Notes: generated from the letters alone by a model not told the origin. A DNA stretch of 7,585 bases from Nitrospirota bacterium (GCA_016217625.1 JACRHK010000171.1:1-7585), one strand, 5' to 3'. Counted from the stretch's first letter, positions 1 through 5,666 are shown. Made by a program: numbers and translations.

Positions 1-1
1 G

Positions 2-181
2 GGGTACGCGCTGCTTTGGTCGAAAAATGACCATCCGGGGGCCGCAAAGGTCTTCCGGGAATACCTTGCCGTGGCCCAACCGGGGGTTGATGATCCGGAC
101 TATTCCCAGACGCGCATTGAGCTGGAGCGTATTACTGCCGGGTCGGACGATTCATCTCAGAAGGAGCCCGAGAAGCCGTAA
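2..181 (+). CDS. C-terminal end of a TPR-like protein (5' truncated by window edge)
   Basis: An open frame runs from the window edge to TAA at 179-181, giving the last 59 residues of a protein. The fragment begins GYALLWSKNDHPGAAKVFREYL and continues with a Pro/Asp-rich turn and a helix (TRIELERI). This alternation of Ala/Leu/Tyr helices resembles the last helices of tetratricopeptide repeat proteins, which serve as protein-protein interaction scaffolds. The final dozen or so residues (GSDDSSQKEPEKP) look like a disordered polar tail. No catalytic motif is visible and the N-terminal part is missing, so the specific role cannot be stated. It ends before the promoter at 227 and is probably unrelated to the toxin-antitoxin pair downstream. 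The TPR assignment is inference from residue pattern only; the existence of a coding 3' end is better supported by the sensible composition and clean stop. Confidence 0.55.
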   Translation, partial: GYALLWSKNDHPGAAKVFREYLAVAQPGVDDPDYSQTRIELERITAGSDDSSQKEPEKP

Positions 182-226
182 TGCATGACAGGTGGGGGCC
201 TGCGCCGTGGAGGAGGAAGGGCGGAC

Positions 227-255
227 TTGACAATAGCCGCATTTTGGGCTACTAT
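227..255 (+). promoter_or_regulatory. Sigma-70 type promoter of the vapBC-like operon
   Basis: A perfect -35 box TTGACA (227-232) is followed by a 17-bp spacer and a -10 box TACTAT (250-255, five of six consensus bases). Transcription would start near 262, about 33 bases before the antitoxin ATG at 295. The 182-226 stretch upstream shows no convincing terminator for the preceding gene. Confidence 0.75.
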
Positions 256-261
256 TCTATC

Positions 262-287
262 TCGTAGGACGAATTATATTCGTAGGA
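262..287 (+). promoter_or_regulatory. Direct and inverted repeats in the vapBC-like leader, candidate autoregulatory operator
   Basis: TCGTAGGA occurs twice, at 262-269 and 280-287, exactly 18 bp apart. Between and overlapping them is the inverted repeat CGAAT-TAT-ATTCG (270-282). The element sits at the expected transcription start, just before the Shine-Dalgarno AGGAGG (284-289). AbrB-type antitoxins, alone or with their toxin, usually repress their own promoters through such repeats, so this is the likely operator. The repeats are seen directly; the binding role is inferred. Confidence 0.5.
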
Positions 288-294
288 GGAAAAG

Positions 295-528
295 ATGCAG
301 GCGGTTAAGGTGTTGCCGAAAGGGCAGATCACGCTTCCCAAAGAGATTCGGGAAAGTCTCGATATCAAGGTCGGGGATACGCTCGTTGTGGAAAAGGCAG
401 AGGGGCGGGTGGTATTGAAGAAGGGGAAGACCATTTTCGATTACGTGGGCACGCTCCCCTCGCTGGGGATGTCTATCGAAGAAATCCGGGAGAAAGCAAT
501 CGAGGAGGCCGTGAAGGATCGTGGTTAA
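295..528 (+). CDS. AbrB/MazE-fold (SpoVT/AbrB) antitoxin, VapB-like
   Basis: This 77-residue protein has the classic swapped-hairpin DNA-binding domain of AbrB/MazE/VapB antitoxins at residues 3-45. The hallmark KGQITLPKEIRE (9-20) is followed by VGDTLVVEKAEGRVVLKK. The C-terminal part (47-77) is an acidic/basic helical tail of the kind that wraps around and inhibits the partner toxin. The ATG at 295 is preceded by an excellent Shine-Dalgarno, AGGAGG at 284-289. Its last 8 bases overlap the start of the PIN gene, so the two are translationally coupled. By family knowledge it neutralises the PIN ribonuclease and represses the shared promoter. The pairing with a PIN protein makes VapB-like the best label, although the fold is shared with MazE. 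Confidence 0.9.
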   Translation: MQAVKVLPKGQITLPKEIRESLDIKVGDTLVVEKAEGRVVLKKGKTIFDYVGTLPSLGMSIEEIREKAIEEAVKDRG

Positions 529-934
529 GTCGATTGTTGATACCAGCGTGATCCTGAGATTGTTAGTCAAGGACGATGAGACGAAGAGAGGGGCCTGTGA
601 GAAGCTGCTGAGGGAGGCGAAGCATCAGGGGGTTCTCCTCTATCTGTTGCCGGTCGCGGTTCTTGAGATTGTCTGGGTGTTGGAAAAGGTGTATCGCTAT
701 GAGAAGAAAAGGATTCGAGAGGTGGTGGAAGCCATTATCAATACTCCCGAGTTGAAAGTGGAAATGGAAGAGGTTTTTCAGAAGGCCTTGAGGGCTTATG
801 AAAGCAAGAACATCAAGTTTGCCGATGCCGTCATGGGGTGTTGGGCTTTGGAAAGGGGGTATTCAGTGGTTTATACCTATGATGAAAAGGATTTCAAACG
901 GATTGAAGGTCTTGAGGTACGGAAGCCCACGTAA
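521..934 (+). CDS. PIN-domain ribonuclease toxin, VapC-like
   Basis: The protein is 137 residues, normal for a VapC toxin. The PIN acidic residues are visible: D7 in the N-terminal strand (SIVDTSVIL), E49 (AVLEIVWVL), D102 (KFADAVMG) and D121 (VYTYDEKDF, with D124 nearby). Together these bind the Mg2+/Mn2+ ions that cleave RNA in this family, often tRNA or rRNA. The start is GTG at 521, the only start that places D7 correctly; it overlaps the antitoxin stop by 8 bases. GAGGAGG at 502-508 serves as a slightly distant Shine-Dalgarno, and coupling to antitoxin translation is likely. All catalytic residues are present, so the toxin looks intact. The RNA target cannot be read from the sequence. 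Confidence 0.9.
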   Translation: MVKSIVDTSVILRLLVKDDETKRGACEKLLREAKHQGVLLYLLPVAVLEIVWVLEKVYRYEKKRIREVVEAIINTPELKVEMEEVFQKALRAYESKNIKFADAVMGCWALERGYSVVYTYDEKDFKRIEGLEVRKPT

Positions 935-941
935 AATCTTC

Positions 942-970
942 TTGACATTCTACATGGTGTAGTATATGCT
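942..970 (+). promoter_or_regulatory. Sigma-70 type promoter of the blaI-M56 operon
   Basis: TTGACA (942-947) is followed, after 17 bp, by TATGCT (965-970). It begins only 8 bases after the PIN toxin stop. A 13-bp palindrome occupies the spacer, so a bound repressor would directly block RNA polymerase. Predicted transcription starts near 977-978, which coincides with the preferred ATG of the repressor gene. Confidence 0.7.
950..962 (+). promoter_or_regulatory. BlaI/CopY-type operator, copy 1 (autoregulatory)
   Basis: CTACA-TGG-TGTAG is a perfect inverted repeat with 5-bp arms. Its TACA...TGTA core is the one known for BlaI, MecI and CopY operators (there usually with 2 central bases, here 3). 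It lies between the -35 and -10 boxes of the repressor's own promoter. The extended string ATTCTACA-NNN-TGTAG (947-962) recurs before the cusC-like gene at 2964-2979, which strongly supports a specific binding site. Confidence 0.75.
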
Positions 971-977
971 GAAGTTC

Positions 978-1394
978 ATGAAGCTGATCGAGGAAAAGAA
1001 GCCGCGACGGTCGAAGCTCCTTGGGGTGATGGAGGAGGAGATCCTCGAGGCTCTGTGGGCGGGCGGCGCCCTGACGGGGCGGGACCTCTATGAGCGGGTG
1101 CGCCTGGAGCGTCCCCTGGCCTATACGACGGTCCTCACTGTCCTGGACCGGATGGTCCGGAAGGGGCTCGTGCTGAAGGAGCGGGGCGAGCGGTTCCAGT
1201 TCCGGGCGGCATTTACCCGGGAGGAGCTGGCCCGGCGGTTCTCGCGGGAGCTGCTGCCGGAGATTGTGGGGCTGTCGGCCTCTTCGGCGATCGCGGGGTT
1301 CATGGACGTCCTGGCTGAGACGGACCCCGCGAAGATCGAAGAGCTTTCCCGATTGCTGGAGTCCCGACGTCGCAAGGGAGGGATGAGCCGATGA
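978..1394 (+). CDS. BlaI/MecI/CopY-family transcriptional repressor
   Basis: The protein is 138 residues from ATG 978. Residues 15-80 form the winged-helix domain of the BlaI family, with the recognition-helix signature LAYTTVLTVLDRMVRKGLV (47-65) and wing RGERFQFRAAFTREEL. Residues 84-130 are the helical dimerisation and cleavage region. An ATG at 966 in the same frame would add four residues but lies inside the -10 box, so 978 is preferred and may be leaderless. Family members bind TACA/TGTA palindromes as dimers and are inactivated when the partner M56 protease is triggered. Here the partner gene overlaps by 4 bases (ATGA). The protein contains no cysteine, unlike CopY of Enterococcus with its CxC metal motifs, so direct metal sensing is unlikely. 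It probably represses its own operon and the cusCBA-like operon. Confidence 0.92.
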   Translation: MKLIEEKKPRRSKLLGVMEEEILEALWAGGALTGRDLYERVRLERPLAYTTVLTVLDRMVRKGLVLKERGERFQFRAAFTREELARRFSRELLPEIVGLSASSAIAGFMDVLAETDPAKIEELSRLLESRRRKGGMSR

Positions 1395-2350
1395 GCGCGC
1401 AGCGGCAGGCGACCGCCCTGTTCTGGGGGATGGGGTCCATGGCCTTGTTGGTCAGCGGGGTCGTGGTCGGGGAGATCGTGTCGGGCGGAAGCTTGTTTCA
1501 ATGGGGCTGGCAGATGGTCCGCATCTGCGGGGATCAGGTGCTGGCCTGGTGCCTGTCGCTCCCAGGGGGAACGGGAATCCTCCTGCTGGGGTTGGGGGCC
1601 GTGCTGTTTATCGTGAGCTGGCTCTGGGCGCTGGGGCGGGCAGGCCGCATGTTGATGGCCCTCCGATCGGAGCTCCGGGGATTGCGTGAAAGACCCCTCC
1701 CCTCACTCGCGGCTCAGCAGGCTGCAGCCTCGGGGCTTTCGGGGCGTGTCCTGTTGTTCGCCTCGCCCGTCGCCCAAGCCTTCACGGCGGGGTTCCTGCA
1801 TCCGCGCATCTATCTCTCGACGGAATTGCTGGAGACGCTGGAGGAAGATGAGCTTCGTGCCGTCTTGCTCCATGAGGCTCATCACCAGGTCCGCCGCGAT
1901 CCCCTCCGGATCTTCCTGGCGACCCTCCTCAAAGACGCTTTCTGGTACCTGCCGGTGGTCCGGGCGCTTTGGAAGGAGTTCATCGAGGCCAAGGAGCGGG
2001 CGGCGGACGATGCCGCATCCCGCATGGAGACATTTCCATTGGCCGGCGCGCTGCTGAAGCTTGCGGCAAAGCCACGCGTTCCCGCCTTGACCGGCATGCC
2101 CGCGTTCCATGGTCCGAGGATTGAGGAGCGCGTGCGCCGTTTGCTTCTCCCGGGGGCGGAGCGTCGGACGCTTCCCACGTGGCGCGCGACCCTGGGGAGC
2201 TTCATCATTGCGGCAATCCTTCTTGCCAGCGTGGCCGCGCCCGCCTGGACGGGGACCTCCTCGGGGTCCTGCGCGATGACCGATTGCCCGATGTGGCACC
2301 AAGAGGCGCCTGCGGGCGTGTCGGGGATCCATCATTGCGAGGGGTATTGA
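1391..2350 (+). CDS. M56 (BlaR1/MecR1-like) membrane metalloprotease with Cys/Met/His-rich tail, putative metal sensor-transducer
   Basis: This 319-residue membrane protein has predicted helices at about 10-30, 61-82 and 266-285. A gluzincin-type zinc protease domain (about 118-255) carries HEAHH at 161-165 and a downstream KERAADDAAS segment with E202 as the likely third zinc ligand. The core GFLHPRIYLSTELLE (134-148) is typical of M56 peptidases. Positive residues after helix 2 place the protease in the cytoplasm, leaving the C-terminal tail (286-319) outside. That tail has no penicillin-binding domain. It contains C294, M296, C299, M301, H303, H314, H315 and C316, soft-metal ligands suited to Cu or Ag. 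The start ATG overlaps the repressor stop and has GGGAGGG at 1376-1382 as ribosome site. By analogy with BlaR1, ligand binding outside would activate the protease and relieve BlaI-type repression. Family and catalytic motif are clear; the metal-sensing role is inference. Confidence 0.88.
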   Translation: MSAQRQATALFWGMGSMALLVSGVVVGEIVSGGSLFQWGWQMVRICGDQVLAWCLSLPGGTGILLLGLGAVLFIVSWLWALGRAGRMLMALRSELRGLRERPLPSLAAQQAAASGLSGRVLLFASPVAQAFTAGFLHPRIYLSTELLETLEEDELRAVLLHEAHHQVRRDPLRIFLATLLKDAFWYLPVVRALWKEFIEAKERAADDAASRMETFPLAGALLKLAAKPRVPALTGMPAFHGPRIEERVRRLLLPGAERRTLPTWRATLGSFIIAAILLASVAAPAWTGTSSGSCAMTDCPMWHQEAPAGVSGIHHCEGY

Positions 2351-2367
2351 AAGACTCATAGTATCCG

Positions 2368-2688
2368 ATGGTGAGTCTTGATGACATCAAAGAATCGATA
2401 AGAGTCGGCAACACGAGAATTACCGATCATGCTGATGACGAAGCCCAAGAGGAGAATCTTCTCTTTGATGAAATCGTTATTTCAGTACAGAGGGGCGACA
2501 TCATTGAACAATATCCGGATGACAAACCCTATCCAAGTTGTTTGATTCTTGGCAAGAATCTCAAGAATGAGCCCATACACAGTGTTTGGGCATATCATGC
2601 CGAAGCAAAGTCAAGCGTCTTAATCACCGTTTATCGTCCCGATCCGAAGAGATGGACGGAGGACTGGAAAACGAGGAGGAAGCGATGA
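2368..2688 (+). CDS. DUF4258 protein, probable toxin partner of a YgiT-type zinc-finger protein
   Basis: The 106-residue protein matches the DUF4258 pattern as I know it: IRVGNTRITDHADDEA (11-26), a central GDIIEQYPDDKPYPS (43-57), the strand CLILGKN (58-64), IHSVWAYH (70-77) and the terminal strand LITVYRPDPKRW (85-96). DUF4258 members are small, RelE/MqsR-like in size and gene context, and often sit directly before a YgiT-type zinc-finger gene, as here with a 4-base ATGA overlap. A toxin role is therefore likely but not shown by any catalytic residue. No Shine-Dalgarno precedes ATG 2368 and only a weak promoter is visible (TTGCGA 2335-2340, CATAGT 2357-2362), so it may depend on read-through from the M56 gene 17 bp upstream. 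The DNA is clearly lower in GC than the flanking M56 and cusC genes, suggesting separate acquisition. Confidence 0.72.
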   Translation: MVSLDDIKESIRVGNTRITDHADDEAQEENLLFDEIVISVQRGDIIEQYPDDKPYPSCLILGKNLKNEPIHSVWAYHAEAKSSVLITVYRPDPKRWTEDWKTRRKR

Positions 2689-2927
2689 AATTATTTGAAA
2701 GATGTCCTCTATGTGGAAATGAAGTTGTTGAGAAGGAGGTAGAAAAGCTCCTCAAAGGTGATGGGAATACTGCCATTGTGAGAGTCAAGGCTGAGGTTTG
2801 CTTTCACTGTGGTGAAAGACTCTATCCACCTGATGTTATCGCCAAATTCGAAGATGTAAGAAAAAAGCTCAGGGAAGGAAAGCTTGAGAGTTTTATTGAG
2901 ATTGGCAAAAGTTATCAAGTGGTTTGA
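2685..2927 (+). CDS. YgiT-type zinc-finger protein, MqsA-like antitoxin
   Basis: The protein is 80 residues from ATG 2685, which overlaps the DUF4258 stop (ATGA) and has GAGGAGG at 2673-2679 as a good ribosome site. Two knuckles, CPLCG (C7, C10) and CFHCG (C39, C42), about 28 residues apart, form the zinc-binding domain found at the N-terminus of MqsA antitoxins. The remainder (43-80) includes LYPPDVIAKFEDVRKKL, the usual continuation of this family. There is no C-terminal Xre-type helix-turn-helix as in full MqsA, so this is the short form that probably only neutralises its partner. A longer open frame extends upstream to 2586, but it overlaps the DUF4258 gene and lacks a ribosome site, so the short start is preferred. 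The gene shares the lower GC of its partner. Confidence 0.83.
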   Translation: MKLFERCPLCGNEVVEKEVEKLLKGDGNTAIVRVKAEVCFHCGERLYPPDVIAKFEDVRKKLREGKLESFIEIGKSYQVV

Positions 2928-2953
2928 TTGCGTTGTTTATGTATCGATTTTTT

Positions 2954-2982
2954 TTCACCTGAAATTCTACAACGTGTAGAGC
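2954..2982 (+). promoter_or_regulatory. Weak candidate promoter of the cusCBA-like operon
   Basis: The best -35/-10 pair found near the cusC-like gene is TTCACC (2954-2959) with TAGAGC (2977-2982), 17 bp apart. Both boxes are poor matches (four and three of six bases). The pair is proposed mainly because the palindrome at 2967-2979 lies within it, as in the repressor promoter. The true promoter could lie elsewhere in 2928-3002. Confidence 0.3.
2967..2979 (+). promoter_or_regulatory. BlaI/CopY-type operator, copy 2 (efflux operon)
   Basis: CTACA-ACG-TGTAG is a perfect inverted repeat with the same arms and the same 3-base centre length as the site at 950-962. Three further bases on the left (ATT) also match. 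It ends 23 bases before the cusC-like ATG at 3003. This is strong in-sequence evidence that the repressor encoded at 978-1394 also controls the efflux genes. Confidence 0.75.
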
Positions 2983-3002
2983 GGTGGGGGGTTGAACAGA
3001 CG

Positions 3003-4271
3003 ATGCGAAGGTTGATCGGGATGGGGCTTCTGGCGGTTTTTCTGTGGAGCGCTTCTTGGAGCGGAGCCGGGGAGCCGCTCCCCCTCAACGCGCTGGTCGC
3101 CGAGGCCCTTCGCGTGAACCCGGAGGCGCAGGCGGCGCGGGCGCGCTGGGAAGCGGCGAAGGAACGTCCCGCGCAGATGCGTTCCCTCGATGACCCGGAA
3201 GTCGGCCTGATGATCGACATGGTCCGCTACGGCCGGTTCCTGAAAGAGCCTGATGAACGGGGGCTGGAGTTCACCCAGCGCTTCCCCTTCCCCGGCAAAC
3301 TCTCCCTCCGCGGGGAGGCGAGCGAGGCCGAGGCCCGCGCGGCGGGGGAAGCCTATCAGGCCAAGGCGCGGGAGATTGCCGCCAAGGTGAAGGAGGCCTA
3401 CTGGGAGCTGTACTTCGCGCAGCGCTCCATCGAGCTGCACTTCAAGCTGCTCGACCTCTTGCACCAAGCGGAGCGAATCACCCAGGTCCGCTATGCGACG
3501 GGGAAGGGAATGCAAAGCGACGTGTTGAAGGCCCAGACGGAGATCACACGCCTGCACCACGTCCACCTCCTGGAGCTGGAGCAGATGCAGCGATCGGCGC
3601 GGGCGATGCTCAACGCCCTTCTGAACCGGACGCCCGATGCGCCGCTGGGGACACCCGCGCCGCCGACTCTTCAGCCGTTGCCCCATCCCTCGGAGGCCCT
3701 TCAGGCGATGGCGAAGGATCGCCGGCCGGAGGTGCGCGCGGCCGGCGAAGAGGTCGCCCGGCGGGAGAGCGAACGGGCGCTGGCCGAAAAGCAGTATTAC
3801 CCCGACTTCACGCTCGGGGTGTCTCCCTGGCGGACCTGGACGGAGATGGGGCCGGAGGGGGCGATGGAGCGTCGGGGATACGGCGTGCGGTTCATGATGA
3901 GCCTGCCGTTCGCTTTCTGGACGAAGCCGAAGTACGACGCTGGCGTGCGGGAGGCCGAGGCGATGCTCAGGGAAGCCCAGCGGATGCGCGAGGCGATGCG
4001 CGTGGAAACGGCGGCCATGGTGGCGGACCTGTACGCGAAGCATGAGCGAGCGCGGGGCCAGGCCGAGCGGCTCGAGCGGGCGGTGATTCCCCAGGCGCAG
4101 CTCACGGTCGAGGCGACGCGGCGGAGCTACGAGGTCGGCCGCGTGGACTTCCTCTCTTACCTGGAGAGCCAGAAGATGTATGTCGACCAGGAGGTGGAAC
4201 ATGCCCGGGCGCTCATGGAGTACGGCAAGGCCAGGGCCCAGTTGGAGCGGGTAGTGGGGGTGGAGTTCTAG
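3003..4271 (+). CDS. cusC: CusC/CzcC-like outer-membrane efflux channel (TolC/OEP family)
   Basis: From ATG 3003 the protein has 422 residues, normal for the family. Residues 1-23 are a signal peptide (MRRLIGMGLLAVFLWSASWS then GAG) without a lipobox Cys, unlike E. coli CusC, which is a lipoprotein. The mature part shows the OEP duplication: the half-repeat VRYATGKGMQSDVLKAQTEI (162-181) is echoed by YEVGRVDFLSYLESQKMYV (376-394), each followed by a long charged helix of the periplasmic tunnel. FTQRFPFPGKL (90-100) is typical of metal-efflux OEPs. A TTG at 2928 in the same frame would extend it by 25 residues, but that extension covers the operator and precedes the signal peptide, so it is rejected. 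The channel connects the CusB-CusA pump to the outside of the cell. The gene heads the efflux operon behind operator copy 2. The symbol rests on its place before cusB and cusA; CzcC is the alternative. Confidence 0.88.
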   Translation: MRRLIGMGLLAVFLWSASWSGAGEPLPLNALVAEALRVNPEAQAARARWEAAKERPAQMRSLDDPEVGLMIDMVRYGRFLKEPDERGLEFTQRFPFPGKLSLRGEASEAEARAAGEAYQAKAREIAAKVKEAYWELYFAQRSIELHFKLLDLLHQAERITQVRYATGKGMQSDVLKAQTEITRLHHVHLLELEQMQRSARAMLNALLNRTPDAPLGTPAPPTLQPLPHPSEALQAMAKDRRPEVRAAGEEVARRESERALAEKQYYPDFTLGVSPWRTWTEMGPEGAMERRGYGVRFMMSLPFAFWTKPKYDAGVREAEAMLREAQRMREAMRVETAAMVADLYAKHERARGQAERLERAVIPQAQLTVEATRRSYEVGRVDFLSYLESQKMYVDQEVEHARALMEYGKARAQLERVVGVEF

Positions 4272-4318
4272 TGAAGAGTCAGGAGTCAGAAGTCAGGAGT
4301 CAGAAGTCAGGAGTGAAA
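4270..4318 (+). repeat. Seven-unit tandem heptamer array (AGTCAGR)
   Basis: Seven consecutive 7-bp units fill most of the cusC-cusB gap: AGTGAAG, then AGTCAGG and AGTCAGA alternating (five units), then AGTGAAA. The array begins inside the cusC stop codon (TAG, 4269-4271) and stops 5 bases before the cusB ATG. Its AGGAG at 4309-4313 is the only candidate ribosome site for cusB. The two outer units differ from the inner ones in the same way (GTGAA in place of GTCAG). Confidence 0.85.
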
Positions 4319-4323
4319 GGCCA

Positions 4324-5661
4324 ATGACAAAGCGACGGTTACTGGGATTGGTAGCAAACAGGCAAGGCGTCTCTAAGCTCGGAATCGCGGCCGGGGTGGC
4401 ACTCCTGCTTGTAATCGGCTGGTGGGTCTTCTTCTCCCCGTATTCGCCGCTCCGGCATGAGATGGCGGGGGAGCATCCCTTCAAGGAGATCACGGTGGCA
4501 GGGGTGACGAAGTACTACTGCACGATGCACCCCTGGATCATCCAGGACAAGCCCGGCAACTGCCCCCTCTGCGGGATGCAGCTCGTGCCTCTTGAGGAAG
4601 GGAAGGGCGCTCCCGCTCCGGCCTCAACGGTCGAAGGGCTGGCCGTCGTCCAGGTACCCCAAGAGCGGCTGCAACTCCTGGGCGTCCGGACGGCCCCCGT
4701 GGAAGAGCGTGATCTTGTGAAGACGATCCGGACGGTCGGGCGGGTGGAGTGGGACGAACGGCGCGTCTCCTATGTCCAGACGAAATTCGAGGGGTGGGTG
4801 GATAAGGTCTTTGTGGATTACACGGTGAAGTACGTGAAGAAGGGGCAGCCCCTCCTGTCGATCTACTCTCCGGATCTCGTTTCCGCCCAGGAGGAGTTCC
4901 TGATCGCGCTCGAAGCCAAAAAGCGCTTGGGGGAGAGCGGCTATCCCGACGTGGCGAAGGGCGGGGCGGACCTCCTGGAATCGGCCCGGCGTAGGCTCCT
5001 GCTGTGGGACATCACGGAGGCCCAGGTAGATGAGCTGGCCCGGACGAGGCAGGTAAAGCGGTCGCTCGTCCTCCATGCGCCCTTAAGCGGCTACGTGACG
5101 GAGAAGATGGTCTTCCCCAACCAGATGGTCAAGCCCGACATGAAGCTCTACATCGTGGCCGACCTCTCCACCGTGTGGATCCAGGCCGACCTCTACGAGT
5201 CGGAAGTGGGGATCATCAAACCGGGCCATGCCGCTTCGGTCACGCTTCCCTACGAGCCGGGCGTGAAACTGGAGGGGCGAGTGGCTTACGTCTACCCCTA
5301 TCTCGAAAAGGAGACACGGACAGTGAAAGTCCGCTTCGAGTTCTCCAACAAGGAGGGGAAGCTCAAACCCCTGATGTTCGCCAATGTGGAGCTCCACGTG
5401 CCGCTCGGGAAGCAGCTCGCCGTGCCCGAGGAGGCGGTCATCGACACCGGCATCCGGAAGGTGGTCTTTGTCCAGACCGGGCCCGGACAGTTCGAGCCGC
5501 GGGAGATCCACGGGGGGCAGCGGGTGGAGCCATACGTAGCGGTCCCGCATGGGTTGAAGGCGGGCGAGCAGGTGGTCACCTCGGCCCAGTTCCTGATCGA
5601 TTCCGAGAGCCGGTTCAAGGCGGCCGTGGCGGCGGGCGCACCGGCGGAGCATAAACATTAA
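4324..5661 (+). CDS. cusB: CusB-like periplasmic adaptor of a heavy-metal RND pump, with N-terminal heavy-metal-binding domain
   Basis: This 445-residue membrane fusion protein links the CusA pump to the outer-membrane channel. Residues 18-37 are a single membrane anchor. A heavy-metal-binding domain follows at 64-90 (YYCTMHP...NCPLCGMQLVPL) with possible ligands C66, M68, H69, C80, C83 and M85. The adaptor body then shows the barrel-sandwich/lipoyl halves (FEGWVDKVFVDYTVKYVKKGQPLLSIYSP, about 155-183, and HAPLSGYVTEKMV, 251-263) around a helical hairpin (184-248), the beta-barrel (VWIQADLYESEVGIIKPG, 284-301) and a C-terminal membrane-proximal domain ending AEHKH. In E. coli CusB the adaptor itself binds Cu(I)/Ag(I) and passes it to CusA; the HMBD here probably does a similar job. 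ATG 4324 follows the heptamer array, whose AGGAG (4309-4313) is the candidate ribosome site. Operon order and the partner CusA support Cu/Ag export. Confidence 0.92.
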   Translation: MTKRRLLGLVANRQGVSKLGIAAGVALLLVIGWWVFFSPYSPLRHEMAGEHPFKEITVAGVTKYYCTMHPWIIQDKPGNCPLCGMQLVPLEEGKGAPAPASTVEGLAVVQVPQERLQLLGVRTAPVEERDLVKTIRTVGRVEWDERRVSYVQTKFEGWVDKVFVDYTVKYVKKGQPLLSIYSPDLVSAQEEFLIALEAKKRLGESGYPDVAKGGADLLESARRRLLLWDITEAQVDELARTRQVKRSLVLHAPLSGYVTEKMVFPNQMVKPDMKLYIVADLSTVWIQADLYESEVGIIKPGHAASVTLPYEPGVKLEGRVAYVYPYLEKETRTVKVRFEFSNKEGKLKPLMFANVELHVPLGKQLAVPEEAVIDTGIRKVVFVQTGPGQFEPREIHGGQRVEPYVAVPHGLKAGEQVVTSAQFLIDSESRFKAAVAAGAPAEHKH

Positions 5662-5666
5662 ATGCG

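Noticed and set aside
966..977. ATG 966 as start of the repressor gene
   Set aside because: It lies inside the predicted -10 box 965-970 and would not be part of the transcript.
2912..2956. Intrinsic terminator after the YgiT-type gene (short ATCAAG/TTTGAT stem and T-run at 2948-2955)
   Set aside because: The stem is only about 6 weak base pairs and lies about 20 bases from the T-run, so it does not form a terminator hairpin followed by U's.
2967..4202. Long minus-strand open frame (411 codons) opposite the cusC-like gene
   Set aside because: Its Arg/Pro/Leu/His-rich translation is the usual shadow of a GC-rich gene on the other strand. The plus strand has a clear signal peptide and OEP repeats.
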